64,000 nt of DNA from NCBI GenBank assembly GCA_963576785.1, contig OY756148.1:310001-374000 (forward strand). Reading direction: 5' to 3'. This document shows positions 1 to 12,818 of the stretch, one piece after another. The notes below the pieces were generated by a model. That model ran no database searches. It was not told where the DNA came from and was given only the letters and a program-made list of their open reading frames with translations. Origin of the DNA: Chlorophyllum brunneum (taxonomy: Eukaryota > Basidiomycota > Agaricomycetes > Agaricales > Agaricaceae). The translations under genes and the position numbers were made by a program. How positions within the stretch are numbered: the stretch's first letter is position 1; each line of letters begins with the position of its first letter.

Positions 1-671
1 TGGACCCTGATAGGTTGACTCCCGCACGTCCAAAAAGGTCTTCAAAGCGCGGAGGGTTACTACGGTATTCAAGTTCCAATTCAAACAAGCCTAATTTATC
101 CACGTCCCTGGATCGCAAGGGTACCATCATTTCTTTGGCATCCGACCCATGGAGTTTGGTCGAAACTGGAAGTAACAACGGCATCGTGCACGTACACTTG
201 CCAGCCTCAGATACTTGCTCAAACTTGAGTCATGAAACATCGGGTTCGGGTTTGGCCGTCTCTGACTCCGTTCTGGATACCATACTTCGCAGTTACGAGC
301 CTTTGCACATAAAGAAGAAACTTTCGACGACGCCACTTTCGAAACGCCGATCCTCTGTTTTGAGTAAGGATTCAAGGTCTCGAATTACCGCTTCTCGGAG
401 CTCAAGTGCCATTGGTTCCGTTTCTCCTAAACGTCATCGAAAGACGACAAGCTGTAGTAGTATCAAGCGTAAGGTAACCATCGATAGGCGATCCAGCCCA
501 TTGTACTCACGGACTACATCGTTGGCATCGGTTTCGTCTGCCACTTCTGCTCTGTCTATCGTTACTGGTACCGATGGTATAGTAAGGACAAGATCGCCGG
601 CCAGGGAAGCGTTGAAGAATAGGAGGAGAAAGGCGAAGAGGTTGAAGGAGGTGTCCATAACTTTGGAGTAG
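1..671 (+). CDS. 3' end of a Ser/basic-rich hypothetical protein (partial)
   Basis: The frame is open from the first bases of the window to a TAG at 669-671, so this is the last exon, or part of it, of a gene that starts upstream. About 222 residues are visible. They are rich in Ser, Arg and Lys, low in hydrophobics, and have no membrane segment or recognisable domain. Several R-x-S-S and S-P clusters (such as RRSS and RTRSP) look like basophilic or proline-directed kinase sites, and the tail has a basic cluster (NRRRKAKR) that could be a nuclear localisation signal. Both are inferences from composition. The length and codon-like composition make a chance ORF unlikely, but I cannot name a family. 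Confidence 0.6.
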   Translation, partial: DPDRLTPARPKRSSKRGGLLRYSSSNSNKPNLSTSLDRKGTIISLASDPWSLVETGSNNGIVHVHLPASDTCSNLSHETSGSGLAVSDSVLDTILRSYEPLHIKKKLSTTPLSKRRSSVLSKDSRSRITASRSSSAIGSVSPKRHRKTTSCSSIKRKVTIDRRSSPLYSRTTSLASVSSATSALSIVTGTDGIVRTRSPAREALKNRRRKAKRLKEVSITLE

Positions 672-3236
672 CTCATGTGTTGGAATGTCGTCCTTAGCAT
701 TCCAGACATATGTCTTTGCATAATTGACGGCAACTTGTGCGTATGGTCATCGGCGTTCAATGGAAGTAGATACGTACACATGTATGATAGCCTCGATGCA
801 TCCTACCATCGCAACAGGCCGATGGGCTATATTTGGTTCTATTGCCAGCGCCAAACAAGGATTTGAACTTTTTTAGACAAGTCCCTCTGAATGTTGCGAT
901 TCCAAGCTAACTGTTGCTCTTCCATTACATCGAACGATACGTATATCCTGGTATGGACAAACCTTTTTCAATGCTCGGATGACCTCTGGATAAGGATTCC
1001 TTACAGTATTTCCCCCGGTTTAGACCCTACCAAAGTTGGCTATATGACACTTCCGATTTCTGAAAAGCCTATATGACCTGCTGTCCTACCCCTATCCATA
1101 TAATAATGTCCATATCTTTCGGCGCCGATGCTCACGTTCAAGACCCTGAAGTGAACTGCACACTTGCCTGTAAATGGGCTTTCTCTTTTTGTTTGTTCAT
1201 GATCAGAACTTTATCCTGGTTGTTGTGGATGAACGACGAGACGCTGGTTCTTCATCAAGGGACTATTCGGAAGGTGGAACGTTTGAGAACCCTTAGGTCT
1301 ATCTATTGAGAACCTCGGTGTGCCACAATCAAAGCACCCTTGTGGACCATCGTCTCAGGAATCAATAAAGCTTACTTGAGTTTTATTAGGTATGTGTTAG
1401 AATAAAGAAGGTTAGGTGGCGTTAACTTTGATACGTAGCAAGTTTAAAATTAAATTAAAAGAGGCTCTAGAAAATTGCGCAAGCCGTTCGGCGAGGAAGC
1501 GAGTTTGTGACCGATGTTTCGTGTTTCTTCGATGGAGGTCCTACCCTATGCCCTGAACAAAGAAGATATGATTGCCCCGGGTGTCGTCTTGGGTTATTGC
1601 GGATCATCGCAATGTAGGCTAAGAATACTGAGTTTGGTTTGGGAGTATTTTACAATCTTATATAATGTAGGAAGTAGGTTGGTGTCTCCTGGATTTTAAA
1701 AGTGAAACGGTATACCCTGCAAAGGGAGAGAGAGACGTGTACGGAGCCGTATACCAGTAGTGGGTGTGTTACTGTTGATAGCGACAAGCGGTTCTGCCGA
1801 TCTCCCCCCACACACACCGGCGGTACACCCAATCGGACTTTTCTTCCCGTGAATCCTCGTTGCAAATGTATTCTCGACTGTGAGTCCCTATTTTCAGGAT
1901 TGCAACGGGATGATAGTTCAACCTTCGAGCTGAATTGAAGCGCCTCGTGTACGGCAATCAACGACCGAAATTTCCTTGCAGAATCTACCCCTCGCACTTT
2001 GTACCGTCTCGCGGTCCGGGGGAAAAGCAAACATTATCTTTGAAGATGGACGTATCGTCTAGCTCTGATCATCCATCATCGAGACACATGGAATTAGGGT
2101 GGTGTAACAGTACTTCCTGTGCTTCAGAGAAAGCCAGGGGTCCCCGGCCGGGGATCGTGTTCCAGCTGTCGTGCATCCACCAGATGATTGATCCCAACTC
2201 CTCGCAGATTCTGCCCAGTCACTTGTCTCTGTTCTTGGCGCTTCTCTAGTTGGAGGGGTGGCACCTCGCGAAGAATGTACCCGGAGCTGTGTTGATAAAG
2301 CATGAGCTCTCGCTCGTACCCGGATCTTGGTAGGAGACAACCTTCGGCATATCTTCATATACGCGGTCAATTTCCCGATATATGAACAAGTCTTTTACCG
2401 TGATGTGAGGGGATAAGCGGGATCGATCCAGTCGCAGTCGGGTCCTTCTCCTCTTCTTTCCTTCTCGCTAGATCAGAGCTTGTATCTAAAAATATGTACC
2501 TCATCAAGCGATGTTTGGTTGTTTCAAGAGAAGATCTTACATATGGTCACGAGGTTTTGGCAGCTTCACGCTCTTGAACCATTAGACCCTGGTACATGGA
2601 CAGGCGTGCGTATTGCAGTGTATGTGGTACGCATGATGTATTTCAAGATATCAGAACACCCTCAACCGCTGCCATTCAAAGTATTACTTGACAAAGATCA
2701 ATGAAGCATTGATTCCACGCCAACATGTACAACACGTAGACGCTCATGTACTTGGAGCTCCTCCGGTATACACTCGTCAAGAATCCCGGAAATCCCATCT
2801 CGGTACCAGGTTACGCGAAAACCCCGTGCGCATAGCTTAGCTGCGGAAGAACTGTTGATACCTAAGATGAAGAGGCGAGTGCATGCATTAAACCCAGCTT
2901 CAGGAAGTTGGATTGGTGCTTCGATCCGATGTTAGCGCTGGAAGTCCAGATAACTGTATTAGGTATGATATCGCCTGGAACTGACCGGTGCCAATCTTCC
3001 TCCGGCCTTCAGAGTAGGCGGGAACCGAAGGGGTAGTACCTTCTCACCAATTTCGACGTGGTTGCTGTCGAGACTTTTGGATCGTACTGGAGCATTCTGA
3101 AACGTTTAACAGCCTTACAATAAACATAAAACATACAAAGAATGCATATTACTCTATCTTACTGTTTATTACATTTCATGTTCGCTTCTCGTGTTGGTTT
3201 TGTTCTTATGATCATGCGGAATTCATGCCAGATAAA
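672..3236. other. Intergenic stretch, no gene recognised
   Basis: Between the end of the first gene and the stop of the karyopherin gene there are only short ORFs on both strands that overlap each other and show no family resemblance. The longest, 1650-2030 on the minus strand, is Arg/Ser/Val-rich and overlaps open frames on the plus strand. I found no RNA gene or transposon here. A small multi-exon gene cannot be excluded. Confidence 0.4.
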
Positions 3237-6200
3237 TCACATCGTCACAGAGGCGTATCCAAAGTTTGAGCCTTCCAGTCCTCTTGCGACTAGAGTGAAT
3301 TGATTCGCTGCATCCCTTGTTCTCCTAAGGGATCGGGAACTGAAATCGGAACATGAACCCAGGTTAAGATTCTGGTCCAGAGAGCAGGCAAGCAGATCAC
3401 ATACCCAACGATGCCCTTGATAAATTTATCCTTATCCTCCATTGATGCTTTGCTCAGTATGAAGTCAGGCTAGTCCCAAGACCAATCATGAGCCAATCCA
3501 GAGTGTAAAAATAAAAAAGAACAGCGGGACACTCACGGCAAAGATGACTTCTTTCATCCATTCACTTGCTGTACCAGAGTCATTCGTCTCTACTCTCGTC
3601 CCAGCACGACTCATGAGCGTGCCCAAAATTTCAATCAAATTCGGCATCACACTCCGTGGAGCAACGCCTGCAAATCCCTCCAGGACAGCGCGCATGAGTG
3701 ATCGGCCGTGCCGCGCCACCAACGCGCATTTGTATGGCATCAATTCATCAGTGAGCGCGCTTCTATGGATGAGCACAGACTAGTTGGAATAGTGGAGCGT
3801 GAGCGTGATGCGATGCGGTATGATACATCAAGACGTACCAAGAAATTGCTGGCAGCAACGAGAGAATACCGCTCTTGGAGACTTAGCGCAGTGATTGCAC
3901 ATTGTATCAAGACATCTAGAGCACCCTCAGGCAACCGATAGAACTGCCCCGTGAAGTCTTGCGCGACCTGTTCCAATCAATGACCTTCAGCTACGGAGAT
4001 CGGGGGAATAATCAGAAGTATGACGGACCCTGTCCATGCAGTTGAAGAATTCTTGCACGATGTCTGGATTCTATCATCAACAAAACAGTTGTCATTAGAC
4101 ACGATCACTAGACACGATCACTCAACGAGACGACGAATGAAAATCGAATATCAAAATCACAATGAAGATGGTATAGTCACTCACACTCTCCATAGCGCCC
4201 GGGATCGTCATCATACTAAGAACAGCCCCCAGCAACACCGGTAGTACTTCTCGCACCACTCTCTCTGCCTCGGGCTTCGGCCCAGGTTTGAGTGAGAGTG
4301 TGGGCACCGGTGGATTAAGTTGCGCGATCAAGATCGTCGCGAGCGAGATCCAAGTTGCCGTAACCTGGCGCTGTATGGCCATGCAAACAAGTTCAAGTAG
4401 TGGGCCGGCGGGAAGAGATATCAGCGTGATATCGGTCGGTAAGGAAGTTATTGATTTGAAGAGGTCGCTAAGCGCCTGTACGTATCAAAGCCAGATATCA
4501 AAAAAGGATGAGCTTGTGAAGAAAAGCAGTTGACGAAACGTACATGGCCAACTCCAACATCTGCGCTCCAGATCTCTACTACACTTCTCACGACACCGAA
4601 TATCTCCTCTCGCAGTTTGACCATCCTCACGTCTTGCCTTGCGACAGTGATCCTGTCTTGTTCTGCAGGCTCGGGATCGCCTTCCAGCGATCCCTCCGTT
4701 ATGTGAGTCAAACCTTTGGCAACACCGGAGAGGATTTCGAGCTGGAGGACTGCTAGTGCTCGGGCATCATCTGGGAGCTGGTTCGTGCGGAAGTAAGTTA
4801 TGACCCCCGCGTTCGGTAGACGGAAGACACACCGATGCGGCTGACTGAAGGGCTTCTGCTAGCTTCTGCACGATTGGGTTCACGATTACCTGACTGTTGT
4901 AAATGGAAGGTGTATACGCGTGTAACGATTTGCTCACCTCAAGAGGTGATATCCCTTGCTGGGGCGGCAATGCCTGTACAACGCTGGCAATCGATTGCAA
5001 CACCTTGCTCTTCTCGGAGTCCTAGATCGTTTTGATCAACATTCGCTCACAAGAAAACACATTTGGAAGGGGCACTTACGGGAACACTTCCCAGACCACT
5101 GTGTAGCTCTCCAAATGCTGCGATATGCGGTGCCAGAGCCTTCCGATTGGCATCACATAAATTCCTTAACGCGACACCGGCCTGGAGACACAATATTTGA
5201 TTTGGTAGTGCATTGACTACATACGACAGTGCGGCCAAGAGTAATGTCTGAGCCTGCGACTGGGCCTGTGATTGTTGTTGCTGCTGGGGCTGGAAAGAGT
5301 GCTGGGAAGATTCTGGAAAGTATGATTGTGTCATAGGTGTTGCCGTGGGTGTTAGTGCTGGTGTTGCTGTCGTTGATGATGGACTGGATGAGGTTGAGTG
5401 ACTTGCAAACCAGGACGAGTAGGCGCCTGCGTATTTCAGTAAGGAAATATAACCGGTCACGAGGTGAAAGTTTGCGCACCAATGACGCCTAGCATTGTCC
5501 TCCGGACCCTTGGTTGACCAGTCTGCGGTAGCCGACCAAGGATTTCAGGACCGAATAAACGAGGAAGGTGAGGGGAGCTTTCGGTTAAGTCTATCGCTTC
5601 TTGGATCGACATTACGCAGTGTAACGTCGCTTCAATCTCCTGAAAGGATGGTCAACACGGATGTCATCCAAAGAACGTGACCACCACTTACCTGCCATCC
5701 ATCGTTTTCCCCCCTCGTATTCAATCGCTGCACGAGATCATTGACATAATACCCGAGCATCTCCACACGCAAAACATAATATCTGTGACGATACTCAGCC
5801 TTATTTCAAGGGACGAAGGATAAAGGAACGTGCGCATTAATCAAGGTATCGCCCACGTCTCTCCGATATCTGCAAAACAACTTCAATATTCTGACGTTAC
5901 GAGTTACAAGTCACCTACACCTGGAATTTATCTATCTGGTCTACACATGATAAACACTCGATGAATGCGAATATAGCTGAAGGTACTCACCTTTACTCCA
6001 ACCTGATCCCAGAGACGGGAAAACGACTTTCCTCCTCAAAACCTGAACAAGCTCGATATACACCGCTTTTGCAACCTTGACTTGCTCCTTCTCTCGTGCA
6101 TCTACATCAGGAAAGAATCCTGATTCAGCATACTCGCCAACATCGCCTTCCCCATCTTCGATATGATAATCCGTCCCCCAGAGTGCTTCTTGGAACAGAT

Positions 6201-7655
6201 ACCAAAATCCTAACGTCATCTCGCTTTCTTCTTCGTCGACACCAAAATACCCCGGAAGGCCGGTAAATGCTAACATAAGGCGAAGGAAGGAATGTACTAA
6301 GTGAGATTTTGAAATCTGGGCACGTTGGCCTTGGGACGGGTTGTTATGCCGTAATCCAACTTGTAGAGAGGGTGGGACGTTGATGGAAGTAACGACACGG
6401 GATGCGACATTCGCTGCGAGGTATGACGTAGAATGGTCCCCCAATGCAGCGATTAACTTGCACGTTGAACGTGCAACGGGGGATACGTCCCCGGATGAAA
6501 CTACGTCACGGACGATTACCGTTCCTACGCGATCGAGCCAGAAGAGGAGGGGTTCGGTAAGCGATCTCGTTCCAGAGCCGTCTGAGAGGGCGGATTTGGA
6601 GAGAATTTCTTGGAGGGCATCGGATGCTGGAATGAACATGCCTTCCTCAGCCGGGTTGAGAAGGGATATGAGCATTGGTATAAGGGGTGTAAGATCACTA
6701 GGTGAATTCGCATCAGTGCGATAGAAAATGAGATGTGAGAGTTGTTGCACCTTGTTGGAAAAATAGTCATCCATGCTTGAAGACAGCGTAGAGCAGACTG
6801 AATTTGGTTAAGAGGAACATCGGGCAAAACTGAAGACGTAATGGCTTGTGCGACCATGGGAACAGCATCCATCAGCGACTGGGATATCTGAACCCTAGAA
6901 GCGCGTTTCCGCGTCAACACTCAGAGATGGGATATAATGTATGCGTATGGGTGTTTATAACGCACTTGCTCTGCCCTAGGAGATCTGCACTTGGCAGCTC
7001 CTCTGCTACAATCGCCAAAAAATCGTGGATATGTTCAGTGGAAGCTCCGCGTCCTGAAAACATGGTAACGCAAGACATTATCCAATCAGGCCAGCGCGTT
7101 GGGTGTCCTGGCACCAGCTTGAGAGCCAGCGATGTGAGCTATAAACCCACTTAGTCAACACATCCTGGCCTGGATGGAAGAACATACCGCGACAAACAGC
7201 TTTCGAAGGATGAACTTGGCGCGTCCCGCCGCAACCGCATGAGCAGTTAATTGAACCAAGAGGTCCTTTAGGGCCTCGGCGTGTTCTTTTGGGAAGTTAT
7301 CCCTGGCCAAAGTGAATACAACGTACTAAAGCGAAGAGAAACTAGACATACCAATCTCTAGCAACCTTGACCTGGGCAGTATGTGCCCCAAAAAACTGAA
7401 CATTCTGATCCGCATGTTCCAGCAGCGGAATTACGAGACCCCATGCCTCCTGTCTCTTTTGGATTTCAAAGAGTTCGTGCTGAAGTCGTTTGAGGTCGTC
7501 CGGGGATGTAAGTGGAGATGGGGGGACGTATGCTTGTAGGATGAGCTGGGGAGAACTCAGATGGGATTCATGGATTGATTGCGGTGTCGACTGACTTGTG
7601 TGGCTTGGTGGATGTCCGACTGCTGCAGAGACGGCAGAAAGCTCGTGTCTATCAT
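3237..7655 (-). CDS. Importin-13 / Kap122-type karyopherin (importin beta superfamily)
   Basis: A nuclear transport receptor built of HEAT repeats that should bind Ran-GTP and carry cargo through nuclear pores. The start ATG is at 7655-7653 (MIDTSFLPSLQQ). Exons I could join by phase are 7655-7596, 7545-7352, 7302-7188 and 7138 to about 6960, followed by further exons down to a TGA at 3239-3237. Exon 2 carries an N-terminal HEAT signature of fungal importin-13-like proteins (VQFFGAHTAQVKVARDW), continuing into WDNFPKEHAEALKDLL after splicing. A long middle exon (about 6774-5990) reads as helical repeats (for example SPSDLTPLIPMLISLLNP). The last exons give FIKGIVG then RTRDAANQFTLVARGLEG, a tail shared with importin-13/Mtr10 relatives. 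The gene looks intact, probably 900-1000 aa. Internal exon borders between 3500 and 6900 are only partly resolved. Confidence 0.85.
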
Positions 7656-8885
7656 CGAGGTCAGTGATAAAGTCTATGTTCCCACGTTCAATCCATCACA
7701 AAACAAATCTGATTGCTTTCCTCACTCCTAAGGGTAACAAAGCTACAACCTAACCATCCACACCATAGTCTACCTCGAGCGTCCTTCTACTTTGAGTCGC
7801 TGCTACGCAACATACTCCGTTCTTGACTTCGCTTAGTGGCTATTCTTGGTTGCAGCTATGCTTGAGTGTCGGAAAAACTAAACACGTTCAGCCTGGAACG
7901 AAAATGGCTGGTCTCCCCTCTAAACCAACCTTCCGTCATCCCACCAGCGGTCTATGATCTGGTACCAGATCTCCCTGGTAAAAACGAATTAATTATCATC
8001 GATTCTTTATCCGAAGCGGTGTGCCAAGACGCGGACATGTAAACTACTCTCCACGACCTTCAACATCCCAGAACACTAACACTACCATTATGACCACAGC
8101 CTCACATTTATCATTCCTTCCAACCCAACAGAGCTGTGCGAAGCTATTGGGGAAACCTTGTGCCGATTGCTTCTCCAGATGTCTGAAGGTTCTTGCGTCA
8201 GAAGCTCACAAGAGGTCATGGCCCCTCGAAATTAGCCTGGCCAAAGTCTGTAGATCACGCGGGTGGGACATCGGCATCTTTCATTCCTGCCGCGAAAGTT
8301 AAAGTGAGGGCTCCCGGTCCAGGCAACCGGGAATAGGCATGGGAGTTGGGCGTTGGACGGGAGTCTGCTCTCTATGTTACTTGAAAATTCGCTCGGGCGG
8401 ATATCAAGACCGAACAAACACAACCGTTAGCCGCCAGCCAAGGACCAGCACTTTTCCTATTCCTGTGAAAGTGCTCTCTCGGCCATGTGGATTGTAGTTG
8501 TTTATGTTTTTTTTGGTTCACTTACCACGACTATACGCCCATATCGCGGTCACCCACCCGAGACGGTGGCCATTTCCCCGATCTCAGCCCCAGAAAACCA
8601 GCGCTGGAACCTAAGGCTCTCGGCCACCGATCCGATGCATTGGGTCGCGAACTTGGCGGACCCTCACCGGTACCATTTTGACTTCATATTAACGGGGAAC
8701 ACAAACCAGCCGACGACAGTCCTTGTCCCAAAGAAGTTATTAACATTGCAATCACCGCTGAGTAGTGAATCCGCGTGCTGCACGAATCATGGATGAACGT
8801 TGAACAACAAGCGCATCACTCTCATCTTGATAGTCACAGCAGCGCAAAACAAACCGAAAGCTGAGTATCGTACGTTAAACATAGC
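7656..8885. other. Intergenic region with one small Cys-rich ORF
   Basis: This is the 5' flank of the karyopherin gene and the 3' flank of the first DUF6534 gene. An ATG at 8090 on the plus strand opens a 70-residue frame to 8302 with a cysteine cluster (CAKLLGKPCADCFSRC). No signal peptide or neighbouring exon supports it, so I do not call it a gene. Nothing else is recognisable. Confidence 0.3.
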
Positions 8886-11126
8886 TTACAGGGAAGATCG
8901 TCTGTCAATCGACCAGTTGAACCACGATTGCCCTGGTACTAAGCAAGGAGGACGCAAGGAGATGAGTCGACTAGAATTCGAGAGGCGTAGGAAACACGTA
9001 CTCATCCAAAACCTTACCCAACTTCTTCCACCCATATCTTCAGGTTCCCGCACCTGTAGTGTTGTTCCCACTCGTTTCCTTGCTTCCAAAGGGCTGTAAA
9101 ATGGCGAATACACGTCCACATCTTCATGTCCATCTGAACCCCGATTCTGCGCCTCAACGTCATACTCAGACTCCGAACCTGAATCAGACAAAGCAGGTGA
9201 TGTCTTCCGCACTCCCCGTGGCCCAGGTAAAACTGATGTATCGATGTTCGTGGTACTTCTTCTAATCCGTGAACCCGTAGACAAAGAGGCCGGCACCCCC
9301 TTGAAAACAAGTCCACTCGGTGGCCTGAACTCTCGAGTACCCATGGAATTGTCTTTGTGTTGTCGACGGACGTTTTGCAGCCTACACGAGTTCAGTCTCG
9401 TGGCTGCTTTAGTGTAACGTTTAGCTTACAGTGAAAGTAGGGAGTTAGTGTACACTGCAAGTGCTTTAGCGATGCTTAGTTTTTAAACAAATCGATCTTA
9501 CGTCTAGTCGTGATGAAGGTGACACTCAAGTAGTAAAGTGTGTTGGGCCGCGCCATGTACTAATGGAACGATTAGCATTGAGAGTATAACTGTAAATGAC
9601 TGAAGCTCACGAGGATAAGGGTCAAGCCAGCCGCAAGGCTAGGAGGTGAAGTGAGTTCCATCTTCTATCTCTATGTCGAAGAGACTTATCTAGACTCACG
9701 TTGTCAATAGTCCAGTGGCAAGTGAAAACGTGAAAAAGCTCATTAAAACCCTATCGCTCTGCTTGCTGATATATCGTGTGCCAATTTCGGCACGGTTTTT
9801 CTGTAAAACAAAACACATCGTCGCAGTGATGACACCATCGACGAGAGCTGTTGCGCCAAAGCCAAGGTATATCACCCACTATCCACCGGATCGTCAGCGA
9901 CCTTGTCAGAAATGTATTAATAGGATCGTACCTCGAGGTCTCCATCGGAATCAGAGCTCGGGATGGCATCAACGCTTTGTCTATGATCATAGGTTGGGCA
10001 CGCACTCCGCCAATCGGGCAATCAAAAAAACTTACACTGCGTAACAAAATACTGGTGGCCACAGTTAGTAGTTATTACCAGGGTAAAGGACATTCACTCA
10101 TACCAATTCCGATGCCTGGGGGGAAAACATTTTAGTTAAATCCAAGGGGAGAGTGCTCCACCGGCGGACAAACTCACCGACCGCGCATGAAGCAATCAAA
10201 AATACGACGACCTATGCAAAATAACATCTCCATAAGTCGCCAAGATCCCCGAAATACACGCTCACAATCATGGTTTTGGAGAATCTTTCTCCGTTCAGCG
10301 CCGGTACGCTAGAAACTGTCGAGGTCAAGCCGAACATGAATCCTTACTCCTCTGGTGGTGTGATTAAGGTTGGTGGCACGTACATGTATGTATCCGCTGG
10401 AGATACATGCTATTTTATGATATCATCAGTTTGTCGTCTCTTCGCGCTTACGTGACTGGACCGACATTTGTACCATGACAATCAAGATGGCCTGATGGAA
10501 AAATGTTGATCTTAGGGTGAACTTATTTATGAACGAACTGATTACTTGCCTGTGTAACGGATAAGGCCTGGGGTACATAGTGTTCATCAGCAAGCCGTAT
10601 TGAACGCTGTTAAAGACTTCAATTTTCACCTTGAGACTCCTGGACAAATACCAGTCAATCAGCTTAGCACACAGAGGGCCCAGTAGACCAAACGAACCAC
10701 GTGTCCGTCATTGAAGGTTTTATGGCTCCGAAGTTTGAGATGAGGAACGTATACACCATGTGAGTGGAAAACACAAAATGTAAGAGGTCCAGTAGGCTGC
10801 GCACAAAGTCGGAAAATCAAGGTCGTGTTCAACACCCATCCGGAGGCTGAGCACGCACCAAATGATAGCCACCTATAATCTGTGATCAGCTCAAAAACGA
10901 TGAAAAGTATCTAATATGTACTGACCTGGATTTTACGGAGCAGCGGATCCTTCGAGTACCGGGAAAAGTACTGGTATGCTTGAAGCATGGTCATACCAAA
11001 AAGCCTATAATGGGAGCTATGAGTTGAATGCCAGGGTATATTTCATGTATTATATACATACACTGTCCCCGCGACAAATCCGACAAAGGGTGCAACCAAA
11101 GTTTCTGCGCCGTGACTTGGATCCAT
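8886..11126 (-). CDS. DUF6534-family seven-helix membrane protein, paralogue 1
   Basis: A basidiomycete multi-spanning membrane protein of unknown role. The start ATG at 11126-11124 gives MDPSHGAETLVAPFVGFVAGT; exon 1 splices (donor GTATGT) to VLFGMTMLQAYQYFSRYSKD, the usual first-helix segment with its Y-Y/F dipeptide. A middle exon (about 9890-9710) reads WVIYLGFGATALVDGVITAT and then a helix ending SLATGLLTT, which is the DUF6534 core. The next exon gives YTNSLLSL and splices to LQNVRRQH, the conserved end of the last helix. The cytoplasmic tail is acidic and ends in a motif shared with paralogue 2 (YSPFYSPLEARKR, then EDMGGRS). The C-terminal end is uncertain because a GTAAGG donor lies inside the last open frame, and some central exons are not resolved. 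Function unknown; such proteins are often called receptor-like only because of their topology. Confidence 0.75.
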
Positions 11127-12818
11127 GTCCGGAGATGTATAGAAAGGTACGTTAGAGAGGTGAGGCTTTGGTAAGGGTTATGCACACGAGCGGACGGTGA
11201 ACAGCTGGAGGGCTCCAAGTTGTACGAAAGAAAGGCGGAACCCACGAGACTTCTCAGAATTCTGATCTGTTAAGGGAATGGATGTACAAAACAAGGCGCC
11301 GAGATCTGTCGATGAGCGCTGGAGAAGCCACATTGGGAGACTTGGCGATGCCATCTCGTTCCTCCGACTAGATCACTGCCGTATGTTATGAGGTGTGTCC
11401 GAGGAATGTATTGATGCCCCGACACTACCGCTGCTCTTGGAAGACGGCCGTAGTGTCCTGTCCCTCAGAGATGGAGCATCACTCAACAAGGATATTATTA
11501 TCTGTGCAAGGGCTCTCAAGAACACTGGCATCATGGCATCATGGACGATAACTACATGCCACAGATATAACTACCAATGATTGGTTCTGGTCCAACGCAA
11601 AGATGCGTGTTGAGCGAACACGGGACGAACGGCTTCGGTAGATTTTCTCCACTTGTGAGACCCAGAACTACTATCGGATGGCTTCTTTTTCCCTGGATTG
11701 GACGTGTGGGCTGTTGGGTTGCCACTCTGATGGCTTCTACATGGGGGGTATGGGGGTATCTGGCTGCGCTCACTGTATTCGAGTTTACTCCTCCAAACAG
11801 GAGCGACGATGGATGGAGAGCCTGGGAGGTGAGGGAAATAAGAGTCGAAGGTCAATTCCTGTGTGGTAGTGATCTGTCCAGTTTTCGACAGGCTATTCCC
11901 GTGATAATACAGAAAGTCATACTGGGGGATGGTTAGACGTATATAATAAGATATAGAGCTAATGACTCGCTTTGGCCTCTCGACGCGAGAGCTGAAGGTG
12001 AATACATCACATACGGTACTTATATACTGGTATAATGGATTCCAGGGATAAAAACCTCGAGTACATTCATGGGACAATAAATCATAAGCATAAGCATAAG
12101 GTGGTGAGGCGCATATGTATAATTAGTACGAACAATTCCTTGTCCCTATGGGTTTGTGTTTCACCTCCGACGTGCAACCTATAGATCAACCTCACTCTCC
12201 GTGCAGAAATCTATTCTTCTCATATCACCTCTTAGCCTGTGGCCCCATCTTAATACCGACTTGGCATAAAAATGGCTCCGGAACTTGTCGCCCCGACTGA
12301 TACTTAAATGGCTCCGAGTCCTGAATTGATTCGTGCAGAAGTCTGATGCCCGACGAGATCGACAACCTGATTGTCAAGCCCAGTATTTGCAGGAAAATAC
12401 CGCGGAAATACACGGAACGCTCGGGAAGGACAGTGACGGGCGCCTAAGAGGGACGGAAGTAACTCGATGCTTGGTTGATGATTAGTGCACCTTAAACGCT
12501 GGGGGTCAGGAAGGGACTGGGGATGTTCCAACCTTTCCCTCAGGTTCAGACATCGACAGTGTCCGTAAAAGCTTATTCAAGCGAGACTCTAGAAGAAATG
12601 GTATATTGGTAGATGAAATTGGGGTGAAGCCTGGTCCGATCTGATGACAACTGTATGCTATGAGACGTCCGTGAGTTAATAAAAATAAAAATGATAAGGT
12701 TCGGGATTAAAGATAAGGGAAATGGTGTCGACGGAACAATGCGTGAAAGGACGTGGGTCGGCTATCTATAAGGAGGAACGCCTATCTGGAGGGAAGGCAA
12801 ACCATAACCGTCTCTGAG
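11127..12818. other. Intergenic region between DUF6534 paralogues 1 and 2
   Basis: Overlapping ORFs on opposite strands at 11571-12077 (-) and 11577-11936 (+) are the longest open frames. Neither shows a family signature, a credible start context or splice-linked neighbours. I see no RNA gene or transposon remnant. A short lineage-specific gene is possible but unsupported. Confidence 0.35.

Noticed and set aside
1650..2370. Two adjacent minus-strand ORFs (126 and 103 codons)
   Set aside because: No family signature, no plausible splice link to each other or to a neighbour, and overlapping open frames on the other strand.
8090..8302. Small Cys-rich ORF (70 aa)
   Set aside because: No signal peptide, homologue or exon context. 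A 70-codon ORF of this kind is expected by chance.
11571..12077. 168-codon minus-strand ORF between the DUF6534 genes
   Set aside because: Overlaps a 119-codon plus-strand ORF, with no recognisable domain or helix pattern like its neighbours. Listed only as intergenic.
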